The notes beneath the pieces are model-generated. The model made no database searches. It was given only the letters and a program-made list of their open reading frames with translations, and was not told the origin of the DNA. 64,000 nucleotides of DNA, from the NCBI GenBank assembly GCA_910584865.1, contig CAJUCE010000002.1, positions 155,082-219,081 of the forward strand, written 5' to 3'. Made by a program: the position numbers and the translations under genes. Positions 35,203-43,470 of the stretch are shown here, in pieces (the stretch's first letter is position 1; each line of letters starts with the position of its first letter). This stretch comes from an uncultured Acetatifactor sp. (GTDB lineage Bacteria; Bacillota; Clostridia; Lachnospirales; Lachnospiraceae).

Positions 35203-35395
35203 CTGCATGGGAAGAGCCCGGGAGGAAGACGGGACAGATATGGGAAGTGCTTGACAGAAAGTCGGATAGACTTGGGAAGAGCCAAACAGGAAAGTGGGAC
35301 AGGCATGGGAAGAGCCTGACAGGAGAGCCGGGTAGACTTAGAGGGAGCCTGACGGGAAGGCGGGACCGGCATGGGAAAAGCCCGGGAGGAAAACG
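35203..35395 (+). repeat. 33-nt degenerate tandem repeat before truA
   Basis: Six units start with a TGGGAAGAGCC-like segment at about 35208, 35241, 35273, 35306, 35339 and 35372, a period of 32-33 nt. In the frame of truA they read as 11-residue units of the type LTGRRDRHGKS. The array fills most of the 313-nt gap between ecfT and truA. Confidence 0.8.
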
Positions 35396-35456
35396 GAAAA
35401 GATACAGGATAAAGAAACAGGACGGGAAAACGGACGGAGAGGAATCAGGAGGATCG

Positions 35457-36212
35457 ATGGAGAAGAAGCGTATCCGAATCATCGTTGCATATGACGGAAC
35501 AAATTATCATGGCTGGCAGCTGCAGGAAAACGGTATTACCATTGAAGCGGAGCTGAACAGATGCCTTACGGAGCTGCTGGGGGAAGAGATACGGGTCATA
35601 GGAGCCAGCCGAACGGATGCGGGAGTACATGCATTGGGAAATATAGCAGTATTTGACACGGTAAACCGTATGCCGGCGGGGAAGATTTCCTATGCGCTGA
35701 ATCAGCGGCTGCCGGAAGACATCCGTATCCAGAAGTCGGAGGAGGTGCCTTCAGACTGGCATCCCAGACATTGCGCCAGCCGCAAAACTTATGAATATCG
35801 GATTTACAGGGGGATTTTTCCCATGCCTGTCAAAAGATTGTACTCCTATTTTGTATATACGCCGCTGGATGTGGGAAGAATGCGGGAAGCGGCGGCCTAT
35901 CTGGAAGGGGAACATGATTTCAGAAGCTTTTGTCAGACGGGAGCCCAAGTGGAGAGCACGGTGCGGATGCTCTATTCGGTGTGGGTGGAAGAACAGGACT
36001 CCGATCTGGTAATCAGGGTGTGCGGTAACGGATTTCTCTATAATATGGTGCGCATTCTTGCCGGGACATTGGTGGAAGTAGGACAGGGGAAACGGGAGCC
36101 CGAGTCCATGGCGGAGATTTTGGCAGCTTTGGACAGAGGCGCGGCAGGACCCACTGCGCCTGCACACGGCCTGACATTGATAAAATACGAATTTTTTGGA
36201 AAAAACGATTGA
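35457..36212 (+). CDS. truA: tRNA pseudouridine(38-40) synthase TruA
   Basis: 251 residues. Makes pseudouridine at positions 38-40 of tRNA anticodon arms. The catalytic Asp is in GASRTDAGVHALGN; FRSFCQTGAQVESTVR and NGFLYNMVRILAGTLVEVG are family motifs. ATG 35457 follows AGGAGG. An in-frame GTG at 35247 would add a 70-residue tail made from the tandem repeat; this is unlikely but open in frame. The stop overlaps the next promoter. Confidence 0.96.
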   Translation: MEKKRIRIIVAYDGTNYHGWQLQENGITIEAELNRCLTELLGEEIRVIGASRTDAGVHALGNIAVFDTVNRMPAGKISYALNQRLPEDIRIQKSEEVPSDWHPRHCASRKTYEYRIYRGIFPMPVKRLYSYFVYTPLDVGRMREAAAYLEGEHDFRSFCQTGAQVESTVRMLYSVWVEEQDSDLVIRVCGNGFLYNMVRILAGTLVEVGQGKREPESMAEILAALDRGAAGPTAPAHGLTLIKYEFFGKND

Positions 36213-36237
36213 CATGGAAGAGTGACTATAGTAAAAT
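36209..36237 (+). promoter_or_regulatory. Promoter for rplM-rpsI
   Basis: TTGACA at 36209-36214 (overlapping the truA stop codon), 17-base spacer, TAAAAT at 36232-36237. Confidence 0.8.
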
Positions 36238-36421
36238 AAGCAAGTGTGACAACGTTTCGAAATGCTAGGCCAAAGCCCCGGTGAGGCATTTGAAATAGAA
36301 GAGACAAGCGTTGCGGATATATCATGGGACGTAGCCGGACATCTGCGGAGCATGGTGGGAACGCAGCAAGGATGAGTCTGCTGAAACTGACTCAAGAAAA
36401 TTGCAATACGGAGGGAACATA
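36238..36421 (+). promoter_or_regulatory. 5' leader of rplM, candidate L13 leader RNA
   Basis: About 180 bases between promoter and rplM without an open frame. Firmicutes often have an L13-binding leader at this place. The GCC..GGT pairs near 36273-36285 are visible, but the known consensus could not be checked by eye. Confidence 0.45.
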
Positions 36422-36850
36422 ATGAATACATTTATGGCTAGTCCAGCTACAATCGATAGAAAATGGTATGTAGTAGACGCTGAAGGCATGACTTTGGGCC
36501 GCCTTGCCTCGGAGGTTGCGAAGGTTTTAAGGGGAAAAAACAAGCCCATTTTTACGCCTCATATGGACACAGGCGATTATGTGATCGTTGTTAATGCAGA
36601 GAAGGTGAAAGTGACAGGCAAGAAACTGGACCAGAAGGTATATTATCATCATTCCGGTTATGTGGGCGGCCTGAAGGAAGTGACTCTGAAGGAGAAGATG
36701 GCCAAGAAGCCTGAGCAGGTGATCGAGCTGGCAGTCAAGGGCATGCTTCCCAAGGGACCTTTAGGAAGACAGATGTACAGGAAGCTTTTTGTATATGCGG
36801 GACCTGAGCATAATCATGCGGCTCAGAAGCCGGAGACACTGACATTCTAA
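36422..36850 (+). CDS. rplM: 50S ribosomal protein L13
   Basis: 142 residues, normal length. One of the early assembly proteins. NTFMASPATIDRKWYVVDAE and PLGRQMYRKLFVYAGPEHNH are diagnostic. GGAGG seven bases before ATG 36422; the earlier in-frame ATG at 36401 is upstream of that site. Confidence 0.98.
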   Translation: MNTFMASPATIDRKWYVVDAEGMTLGRLASEVAKVLRGKNKPIFTPHMDTGDYVIVVNAEKVKVTGKKLDQKVYYHHSGYVGGLKEVTLKEKMAKKPEQVIELAVKGMLPKGPLGRQMYRKLFVYAGPEHNHAAQKPETLTF

Positions 36851-36874
36851 GGGATAGGAGGATAAAGAGAAATC

Positions 36875-37270
36875 ATGGCTAAGACAGAAAAGTTTTATGG
36901 TACCGGAAGAAGAAAGAAATCCGTGGCAAGAGTATATCTGACACCCGGCAAGGGGGATGTCATCATTAATAAGAGAAGCATGGACGAGTATTTTGGACTG
37001 GAGACTTTGAAAGTAATCGTACGTCAGCCTTTTGCAGCTACCGGAACAACGGAGAAGTTTGATGTGCAGGTAAATGTACGCGGGGGCGGTTTTACCGGTC
37101 AGGCGGGCGCCATCAGACATGGTATTGCAAGAGCTCTTCTTGAAGTGGATGCTGATTACAGGCCTGTATTGAAGAAGGAAGGCTTCCTCACCAGAGACCC
37201 TCGTATGAAGGAGAGGAAGAAGTACGGATTGAAGGCTGCAAGACGTGCACCTCAGTTCAGCAAGCGTTAA
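36875..37270 (+). CDS. rpsI: 30S ribosomal protein S9
   Basis: 131 residues. The C-terminal tail (ARRAPQFSKR) reaches the P-site tRNA anticodon. FYGTGRRKKSVARVYLTPGK and GGGFTGQAGAIRHGIARAL are signatures. 24 nt after rplM, followed by a strong terminator. Confidence 0.98.
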   Translation: MAKTEKFYGTGRRKKSVARVYLTPGKGDVIINKRSMDEYFGLETLKVIVRQPFAATGTTEKFDVQVNVRGGGFTGQAGAIRHGIARALLEVDADYRPVLKKEGFLTRDPRMKERKKYGLKAARRAPQFSKR

Positions 37271-37303
37271 TCGGCGGGACTTTTTTACAATCGAAAAGTT
37301 TGG

Positions 37304-37338
37304 AAACCCTGGGAATGTTGTATTTCCAGGGTTTTTTT
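37304..37338 (+). terminator. Terminator after rpsI
   Basis: AAACCCTGG (37304-37312) pairs with CCAGGGTTT, continuing into TTTTTTT. Marks the end of the conserved core and the start of the accessory region. Confidence 0.9.
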
Positions 37339-37439
37339 GTGCGCGGATCTACACGTATCTGCCTATTTTTTGGAAAAGTTGTATCTTAGACGTGAAAGTC
37401 CCTTTAAAAGGTAAAAAATATCAAAAAAAGTCCCTTTAA

Positions 37440-37826
37440 AAAGTTGATATTGCCAGATATAATAAAAGCGATTTCAGGATAAGGAGATCGGACTGCTATG
37501 TTGAAGAGGAAAATCGAGCAGAGTTTGACGGAGCAATCTTTGAAAATCTGATTGCAGATATTTTTGCCAAGATGGGACGTAAATTATATTATTTCCACAA
37601 GGACAGCGGTTTGGAAGTGAACTTTGTGATCCGTTACAAAGGAGAATGTACGCTGGTTGAAGTAAAAGCGGTTACCGGGAATACAAAAAGCACAAAGACG
37701 ATTCTGCGGCATCCGGAGAAATATCATGTGTACAGTGCGATTAAATTGGGGGACTACAATGTGGGAAGGACGGAGCAGATTCTTACGCTGCCGCTCTATA
37801 TGGCTTTTTTGTTAAGAGGATTCTAG
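37440..37826 (+). pseudogene. C-terminal remnant of a DUF4143-type ATPase
   Basis: From about 37500 the frame reads EEENRAEFDGAIFENLIADI then FAKMGRKLYYFHKDSGLEVN and VEVKAVTGNTKS, matching the C-terminal domain of the AAA+DUF4143 ATPases common in gut Clostridia. The nucleotide-binding domain is missing, and the upstream sequence is A/T-rich with a 15-nt direct repeat AAAGTCCCTTTAAAA (37395 and 37427). An ATG at 37572 could start an 84-residue fragment, but no ribosome site is evident. Confidence 0.7.
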
Positions 37827-37859
37827 TTTAGGGATACAAGTTTATAAAATCAACAACAA

Positions 37860-37934
37860 TCAACCGAAATCCACAGAAATATGAAACAAAATAGTGTAAG
37901 ATTTATTGACATTCGGTTGAGATAGGCATATACT
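37860..37934 (+). promoter_or_regulatory. Promoter with flanking inverted repeat
   Basis: TTGACA at 37906-37911, 17-base spacer, TATACT at 37929-37934. TCAACCGAA at 37860-37868 is repeated inverted as TTCGGTTGA at 37912-37920, inside the spacer. This could be an operator or a looped repression site for the next gene. Confidence 0.65.
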
Positions 37935-38002
37935 GGACAATAGAAATCATTTTGGAAATATGGATGGAAAAAGGACTGGAATTTATACAGGAGGAACTCC
38001 GA

Positions 38003-38332
38003 ATGAAAGTTTGTCAAATCACTTTGAACGGCAGACAATATGCCATGTTGGAAAAGATGCTGTGTTCCTCCAGAGCCGGACAGTTGGCAGGAAATCAGCA
38101 TATCAATGGATATGAATTGTTTTCTGACATGCTCGATGATATCTGCGCACCTGTAACAGACGGGTGGAGCACAGTTGAGGTAGTTTTGAAAGAATCCGGA
38201 GAGCAGTTGGATTTGCTGAGGTTTCTGACAAGGGCGGTATTTCCGGAAGATGAGGATTATTTTGTAAGACAGATTGGGAGAACTTTTCAGTGCAGTAAAA
38301 ATTTTGAGTTTCAAATCAGGCTGTGTTTTTGA
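38003..38332 (+). CDS. Hypothetical protein, 109 residues
   Basis: No family recognised. Begins KVCQITLNGRQYAMLEKMLC and continues with an acidic, helix-rich sequence (ELFSDMLDDICAPVTDGWST). The ATG at 38003 has AGGAGG eight bases before it; an earlier ATG at 37952 lacks one. It has its own good promoter and lies just before the dehydratase gene, but no functional link can be read from the sequence. Confidence 0.65.
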   Translation: MKVCQITLNGRQYAMLEKMLCSSRAGQLAGNQHINGYELFSDMLDDICAPVTDGWSTVEVVLKESGEQLDLLRFLTRAVFPEDEDYFVRQIGRTFQCSKNFEFQIRLCF

Positions 38333-38618
38333 AATCCCGGTTTGCCGGAACGGTATGTGATGAAACCATGTCTTCGGAAAAAGTGTATATAAGAATGTAC
38401 GGCAGAAGAACATAAATCAAAAGACTTGAAAATAAAAGTGCATAAAGCCTGCTAAAAGCTAAAGTGAAAGAACAAAAAATTTATAAACAAAAAGCGTAAA
38501 TAAAAGCATATGAAATTTGTAAACACAAAACGAAAATGAAAGCACATGAAGCGTTTAGAAGGAAGCGGCAGATGACAGCAGGAACAATTCAAAACGGTTC
38601 ATACGGAAAGGAGCAGCA
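38333..38618 (+). other. A-rich leader before the glycyl-radical enzyme
   Basis: 286 bases with loosely repeated AAAAGCATATGAAA and AAAGTGCATAAAG-like words (38430-38560). No clear promoter pair or hairpin was found. The dehydratase start is preceded by AAAGGAGC. Confidence 0.4.
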
Positions 38619-41144
38619 ATGGCAAAATATTACACAGAAGAAATCCCCAAAACAGAGCGAATCCCCAGACTGGTGGCCCATCTCTACGCGAAAATGCCGG
38701 AGATCGAGTCCGCCAGGGCGAGGCTGATTACGGAATCTTACAAGGCGACGGAGGACAAGCCCATTGTCATGCGGCGGGCCCTGGCCTTTGAGCATATTTT
38801 GGACAACATCCCAATCATCATTAGAGAAGATGAACTTGTAGTAGGAAGCAGTACTATTGCGCCCAGGGGCTGCCAGACCTATCCGGAATTTTCCTATAAA
38901 TGGCTTGAGGCCGAATTTGAGACCGTGGCCACCAGGAAGGCGGATCCCTTCTACATAGCGGAGCAGACCAAGAAGGAGCTGCTTGCCGCGGATGCCTACT
39001 GGGAGGGGAAGACCACAAGCGAGCTTGCCACCGCCCTCATGACCGAGGAGACGAAGAAGGCCATGGAGCACAATATTTTCACCCCGGGCAATTATTTCTA
39101 CAACGGCGTGGGGCATGTGACGGTGCAGTATGAAAAGGTTCTGGCTATAGGCTACAGGGGGCTGATTCAGGAGATGCAGGGGGAACTGGACAGGTGTAAT
39201 CCGGGAGACGGGGATTACTGTACCAAGAGCCAGTTTTTGAAGGCTGCCATCATCAGCTGCGAAGCGGTCATCCGGTATGCCCGCAGGTATGCACTCCTGG
39301 CGGAGAAGGAGGCAGCTGCCTGCGGGGATTCTGACAGGAAGCGGGAGCTTGCCCGGATTGCGGCCAACTGCGCACGGGTGCCGGAGTATGGGGCGTCCAC
39401 CTTTTATGAGGCCTGCCAGAGCTTCTGGTTTGTACAGCAGCTGATTCAGCTGGAGTCCAGCGGGCACTCCATCTCCCCGGGGCGTTTTGACCAGTATATG
39501 TATCCATATTATAAGAAGGATCTGGAGGCGGGAAAGCTTTCCAGAGAGTTTGCCCAGGAGCTTATCGACTGTATCTGGGTGAAGTTAAATGACCTGAACA
39601 AATGCCGGGACGCCGCCAGTGCGGAAGGTTTCGCAGGCTACAGCCTGTTCCAGAACCTGATTGTGGGGGGCCAGGACAAAGAGGGCGCGGATGTGACCAA
39701 TGACCTTTCCTTTATGTGCATCACGGCTTCCAAGCATGTGTTCCTGCCTCAGCCCTCCCTGTCCATCCGGGTGTGGAATAAGTCGCCTCATGATTTATTG
39801 ATGAAGGCGGCTGACCTGACCCGCACGGGGATAGGGCTTCCGGCTTATTACAATGACGAAGTAATCATTCCTTCCCTGATGAGCCGGGGGCTGACCCTGG
39901 AGGATGCCAGGGAGTACAATATCATCGGCTGTGTGGAGCCCCAGAAGGCGGGCAAGACGGAAGGGTGGCACGACGCGGCTTTCTACAACATGTGCCGTCC
40001 TCTGGAACTGGTGTTCTCCAACGGATGGGACAAAGGGGAGAAAATCAGCATAGAGACCGGGCCGGTGGAAAACATGGCCACCTTTGAGGAATTTTATGAT
40101 GCTTACAAAAAGCAGATGGAGTACAATATATCCCTTCTGGTGAACGCGGACAATGCCATCGACGTGGCCCATGCCACCAGATGTCCCCTGCCGTTTTTGT
40201 CCTGTATGGTGGACGACTGCATTAAGCGGGGAAAGACCGTCCAGGAGGGCGGGGCGGTCTATAATTTTACCGGTCCCCAGGGCTTCGGCATCGCCAATAT
40301 GGCGGATTCCCTGTATGCCGTTAAAAAACTGGTATATGACGAAAAAAAGGTGACCATGGCGGAATATAAGCGGGCACTGGCCATGAATTACGGGCAGGGC
40401 TTCGACGCTGTCAGCGCAGGGGAAATCGTCGCGGAAATCCTTCGGGAAATGAATAAAAACGGCATGTCCGTGGACGAGGTCCAGGTGGCAGGCATGATTA
40501 GGGCTGTGATGGAGACGGAGGCTCCTGCGGAGGAGAAGAAGCGATATGAGGAACTGCGTGCCATGATTGACGCGGTGCCCAAGTTCGGAAACGATAACGA
40601 AGAAGTGGATATGTTTGCACGGGATGTGGCGTATACCTATACAAAGCCTTTGTTGAAGTACCGCAATCCCAGGGGAGGCCAGTTCCAGGCGGGGCTGTAT
40701 CCCGTGTCCGCCAATGTGCCACTGGGGGCCCAGACCGGGGCCACTCCGGACGGCAGACTGGCCCACACTCCTGTGGCGGACGGGGTTTCGCCCTCTGCGG
40801 GCAAGGACGTACTGGGGCCCACCGCGGCGGCGAACTCCGTGTCCAAGCTGGACCACGGTATTGCGTCCAACGGTACTTTGTTTAACCAGAAATTCCATCC
40901 CACGGCGCTGAGCGGGGAGAAGGGACTGGAGAATTTCGTGGCGCTGATCCGCTCCTATTTTGACCAGAAGGGCAGCCATATGCAGTTCAATGTGGTGGAC
41001 AGGCAGACGCTTCTGGACGCCCAGGCCCATCCGGAGAAGTACGCCCACCTGGTGGTGCGGGTGGCGGGGTACAGCGCGCTGTTTACCACGTTGTCCAAGT
41101 CGCTGCAGGATGATATTATCCGGAGGACGGAGCAGGGGTTCTAG
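38619..41144 (+). CDS. B12-independent glycyl-radical propanediol/glycerol dehydratase
   Basis: 841 residues. Converts 1,2-propanediol to propionaldehyde (or glycerol to 3-hydroxypropionaldehyde) by radical chemistry. Thiyl-radical Cys438 and base Glu440 lie in GCVEPQKAGKTEGWHDAAF; the radical Gly817 is in RVAGYSALF at the C-terminus. His166 in GVGHVTV and His283-Ser284 in SSGHSISPGRFDQYMYP match the diol-binding residues of characterised propanediol and glycerol dehydratases, rather than those of choline lyase CutC or pyruvate formate-lyase. The partner activase is 9.8 kb downstream instead of adjacent. No encapsulation peptide is evident at either end. Oxygen-sensitive. Confidence 0.9.
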   Translation: MAKYYTEEIPKTERIPRLVAHLYAKMPEIESARARLITESYKATEDKPIVMRRALAFEHILDNIPIIIREDELVVGSSTIAPRGCQTYPEFSYKWLEAEFETVATRKADPFYIAEQTKKELLAADAYWEGKTTSELATALMTEETKKAMEHNIFTPGNYFYNGVGHVTVQYEKVLAIGYRGLIQEMQGELDRCNPGDGDYCTKSQFLKAAIISCEAVIRYARRYALLAEKEAAACGDSDRKRELARIAANCARVPEYGASTFYEACQSFWFVQQLIQLESSGHSISPGRFDQYMYPYYKKDLEAGKLSREFAQELIDCIWVKLNDLNKCRDAASAEGFAGYSLFQNLIVGGQDKEGADVTNDLSFMCITASKHVFLPQPSLSIRVWNKSPHDLLMKAADLTRTGIGLPAYYNDEVIIPSLMSRGLTLEDAREYNIIGCVEPQKAGKTEGWHDAAFYNMCRPLELVFSNGWDKGEKISIETGPVENMATFEEFYDAYKKQMEYNISLLVNADNAIDVAHATRCPLPFLSCMVDDCIKRGKTVQEGGAVYNFTGPQGFGIANMADSLYAVKKLVYDEKKVTMAEYKRALAMNYGQGFDAVSAGEIVAEILREMNKNGMSVDEVQVAGMIRAVMETEAPAEEKKRYEELRAMIDAVPKFGNDNEEVDMFARDVAYTYTKPLLKYRNPRGGQFQAGLYPVSANVPLGAQTGATPDGRLAHTPVADGVSPSAGKDVLGPTAAANSVSKLDHGIASNGTLFNQKFHPTALSGEKGLENFVALIRSYFDQKGSHMQFNVVDRQTLLDAQAHPEKYAHLVVRVAGYSALFTTLSKSLQDDIIRRTEQGF

Positions 41145-41176
41145 GGATGTGGCTGCAATACCTGGGTGCCGGGGAC

Positions 41177-41331
41177 GGCAGGAAAGCCCGCGGCGGCTTT
41201 GTTCGCCGGCGCTAAGGGCGTTCCGAGAAGCCTTGGCATCGGCAATGCGCGCCATTGGACGCGCATCGCCGAAAGTCTCCTCTCCACAACGCACCCAGTG
41301 GTTTCACAAAGCCGCCGCGGGCTTTCCTGCC
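41177..41331. repeat. 155-nt element with perfect 26-bp inverted ends
   Basis: 41177-41202 is the exact reverse complement of 41306-41331 (starts GGCAGGAAAGCCCGCGG). Inside is a second imperfect palindrome, GGCAATGCGCG...CGCGCATCGCC (around 41240-41275). No gene. It looks like a miniature inverted-repeat element; it could also fold as a very stable RNA hairpin after the dehydratase gene. Confidence 0.75.
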
Positions 41332-41436
41332 TGTTTTGCGGCGGACGGGAAGAGGAATTTGCAGGGAATGGAATGTCGTCCAGGGGTGCAGGCGGGAAAG
41401 TATTGCAAAGACTTTGTGAATGAAGAGTTGGCGTGA
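41332..41436 (+). pseudogene. Gene-tail remnant similar to the end of the gene at 42165
   Basis: The frame ending at 41436 reads GVQAGKYCKDFVNEELA, close to GVQSGMEYKDFVMEELA at the end of the gene at 42165-42692; the DNA is also similar. Only the tail remains, and it starts at the edge of the inverted-repeat element, suggesting duplication followed by loss or insertion. Confidence 0.6.
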
Positions 41437-41622
41437 AGGGGATTGGAAGACATGGCAAAACGGTAATCAGCGAACAGTTTAACGTAGAAATTTATTGTGG
41501 CATAGTGAAATGTCATCGGATGAAATAGTGGAAGTCATTAAAAAGTGTGCTGCATGGCTTACTTGCGGAATTAAGCAAGGATAAAGCTGAAAGGCACATT
41601 CTGGAAAAGCGGTGAAAGCAAT

Positions 41623-42099
41623 ATGGCAATACAGACTTCTTTACAGGAAACCATAAATGCATTGAATGCAATTTTTGAAATACATAAACAGGAACGCATC
41701 TGCGTTTTGGGGACGACATGCTGCGGGAAGACTACTTTGTTGAAACAGATACCCGGCTGCGTGGATTTAGATGATGAACTGTGGCCGCAGTTAACCGGAG
41801 AGGAAGCAGAGTTCATCAGCCGGAAGCCATGGACGAAGGAAATCGGCGATTTTATAGACAATCTGGTCTATGAGAGAATTTCCGTACAGCCTGGTCATCC
41901 GTTATTCACTACAATCATTGTCGATTGTGAAGTGGTAGTGTATCTTGACATTAGTGATTCACTTTTAGCAGAGCATTGTAAGAAAAGAGGAAACAGTTTC
42001 ACAGATGCTAAAAATGTCAAGGATTCCGTGGAAGAGGACTGGAATCATCACAGGGAAAAGGGCGGGAAGACTTTTTATTATCTATGTCTCACAGAATAG
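41623..42099 (+). CDS. P-loop NTPase domain protein
   Basis: 158 residues. Walker A GTTCCGKTT at residues 30-38, then a short Asp-rich segment (CVDLDDELWP) and VVYLDISDSLLAEHCKKRGN, a layout like small nucleoside or shikimate-type kinases. No Walker B is assigned with confidence. Function unknown. Upstream (41520-41610) are traces of another coding tail (AELSKDKAERHILEKR). Confidence 0.65.
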   Translation: MAIQTSLQETINALNAIFEIHKQERICVLGTTCCGKTTLLKQIPGCVDLDDELWPQLTGEEAEFISRKPWTKEIGDFIDNLVYERISVQPGHPLFTTIIVDCEVVVYLDISDSLLAEHCKKRGNSFTDAKNVKDSVEEDWNHHREKGGKTFYYLCLTE

Positions 42100-42164
42100 T
42101 GAGGCTTACCGGAAGAGGATTATGGAAAACCAAAAGGGTGAAGCTGTAGAAGTTCAGAAGTGGA

Positions 42165-42692
42165 ATGGATATGATAATGAAACCGAGGCACCTTGAAAAA
42201 ATATACCATCCTACAGATCAGGAAGGATGTGACGGGGAAATTATTTGCCAGTGCGGATGCAGGGCATTTAAAATACGGTGTTTCGGTGAATTTTGTGGCA
42301 AATACAAAATGGCAATTCACAAATATGAGAACAAATATGCCCAGGCGGTAAGGGCAGTCTGCGGGGACTGCGGGGCGGATTATCTGCTGTATGATTTTGC
42401 GCAGCATGGGTATGACGGACTCATCTGCGGAGAAGGGATTGCCGTTCCCGATGAGCTGTTTGATGATTTTATAACGGAGACGGACAGTCTGTTTGAAGTG
42501 AAAATGTTTCTGGAATACCAGGGGGAAGCGGATTTTGTTGAGGATGTTGTGAACGATACCTGGCTTCTGCAGGAGGGGTTTCATTTTACAGCGGATGACA
42601 GAGTGAATGTCTGGGACTCGGTTGCGATTGATTTGAAAGGGGTGCAGTCGGGAATGGAGTATAAAGATTTTGTGATGGAAGAGCTGGCGTGA
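42165..42692 (+). CDS. Cys-rich hypothetical protein
   Basis: 175 residues. The N-terminal part holds possible metal-binding cysteines: CQCGCRAFKIRC, CGKY and CGDCGADY. The C-terminal part is acidic, ending GVQSGMEYKDFVMEELA. A related tail occurs at 41332-41436, so the family has been duplicated locally. The start is uncertain (ATG 42165 or 42177). No family name can be given. Confidence 0.6.
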   Translation: MDMIMKPRHLEKIYHPTDQEGCDGEIICQCGCRAFKIRCFGEFCGKYKMAIHKYENKYAQAVRAVCGDCGADYLLYDFAQHGYDGLICGEGIAVPDELFDDFITETDSLFEVKMFLEYQGEADFVEDVVNDTWLLQEGFHFTADDRVNVWDSVAIDLKGVQSGMEYKDFVMEELA

Positions 42693-42737
42693 CGGGGCCT
42701 TGAAATAATGTTTAGACAGGTACAGGGGGATGGCGAT

Positions 42738-43094
42738 ATGATTATTTTAGAGAAACGATATACAGTGAAAGAACTGAATGGAATAAACTTTTTTGCAAAC
42801 GGATTTGTGAAGGGAGTTGTGGATTTAAATCAGGAACTGGTTGCTCTGGATGCGGATATGCATTATGATCTGGCTGATTATCTGAAGGAATAGCGGGGAT
42901 CAAGGGAAATAGATATGTGGGGATTTAATCTGTGGCTTGAGAACCAGTCAATGGATGAGATATTGGAATAGGATTCCTTTATCAATATCCATAATAATCA
43001 GCTTCATGGTTTTCCGCGTGGCGGAATGGGGATATTAGATTCGGATATCATGGCAAGAGCAACGGAGGTAATTTGTAAATGGATTCAGTTTTGA
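42738..43094 (+). pseudogene. DUF5674-like gene interrupted by two in-frame TAG codons
   Basis: The start MIILEKRYTVKELNGINFFA and VKGVVDLNQELVALDADMHY match the N-terminal half of DUF5674 proteins. The same frame continues through TAG at 42891-42893 to REIDMWGFNLWLENQ, and through TAG at 42969-42971 to DSFINIHNN and a conserved-looking C-terminus ending at 43094. The family normally runs without a break. A 51-residue product from the first part is possible. The ending overlaps the next gene's start. Confidence 0.65.
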
Positions 43095-43378
43095 ATGAAA
43101 AGTGGTTTGAATTATCTCTTGTACAGCAGATGATAAACATTGGAAATGAAGTAAAGCGGGCACTGAAATTTTCTTCGGATCCGGATAAGAGAAATATGTT
43201 TTTTGACAGAGCGATTCGGTATACAAATTTTACAATGGAAGATCCCAAAAACGCTCATGTGTTGTCGGAGTTATTGATTAGTAAAGAAGTGTTGGAAGAT
43301 TACCGTGGAGAACATAATCTTGCCTGCACCGGGGAACAGATTAATGCTTATTACCAGGCTTATCAATATCTTTTGTAG
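43079..43378 (+). CDS. Hypothetical protein, usual neighbour of DUF5674
   Basis: 99 residues, helical: EKWFELSLVQQMINIGNEVK then RALKFSSDPDKRNMFFDRAI. Similar short proteins are found directly after DUF5674 genes in other bacteria; this recall could not be checked here. The ATG at 43079 lies ten bases after GGAGG and overlaps the end of the broken DUF5674 frame. Confidence 0.65.
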   Translation: MDSVLNEKWFELSLVQQMINIGNEVKRALKFSSDPDKRNMFFDRAIRYTNFTMEDPKNAHVLSELLISKEVLEDYRGEHNLACTGEQINAYYQAYQYLL

Positions 43379-43470
43379 CATTTTCTGCGGCAGCATCCTG
43401 GCAACAGAAAATCAGAAAACTATAAGAACCGGTGAATGTGTAGCAGCATGAATTTTATGGAGGAAAAACA

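Noticed and set aside
34361..35482. 373-residue frame on the minus strand
   Set aside because: Antisense to ecfT and the 33-nt repeat; composition is low-complexity and there is no ribosome site.
38619..41144. Choline trimethylamine-lyase (CutC) assignment for the glycyl-radical enzyme
   Set aside because: The GHSISPGRFDQYMYP and GCVEPQ..GWHDAAF regions fit diol dehydratases better, and the aldolase plus PduP-type partners indicate a fucose/propanediol pathway.
41166..41423. 85-residue frame after the dehydratase
   Set aside because: It runs through the inverted-repeat element and has no similarity; the neighbouring frame carries the recognisable gene tail.
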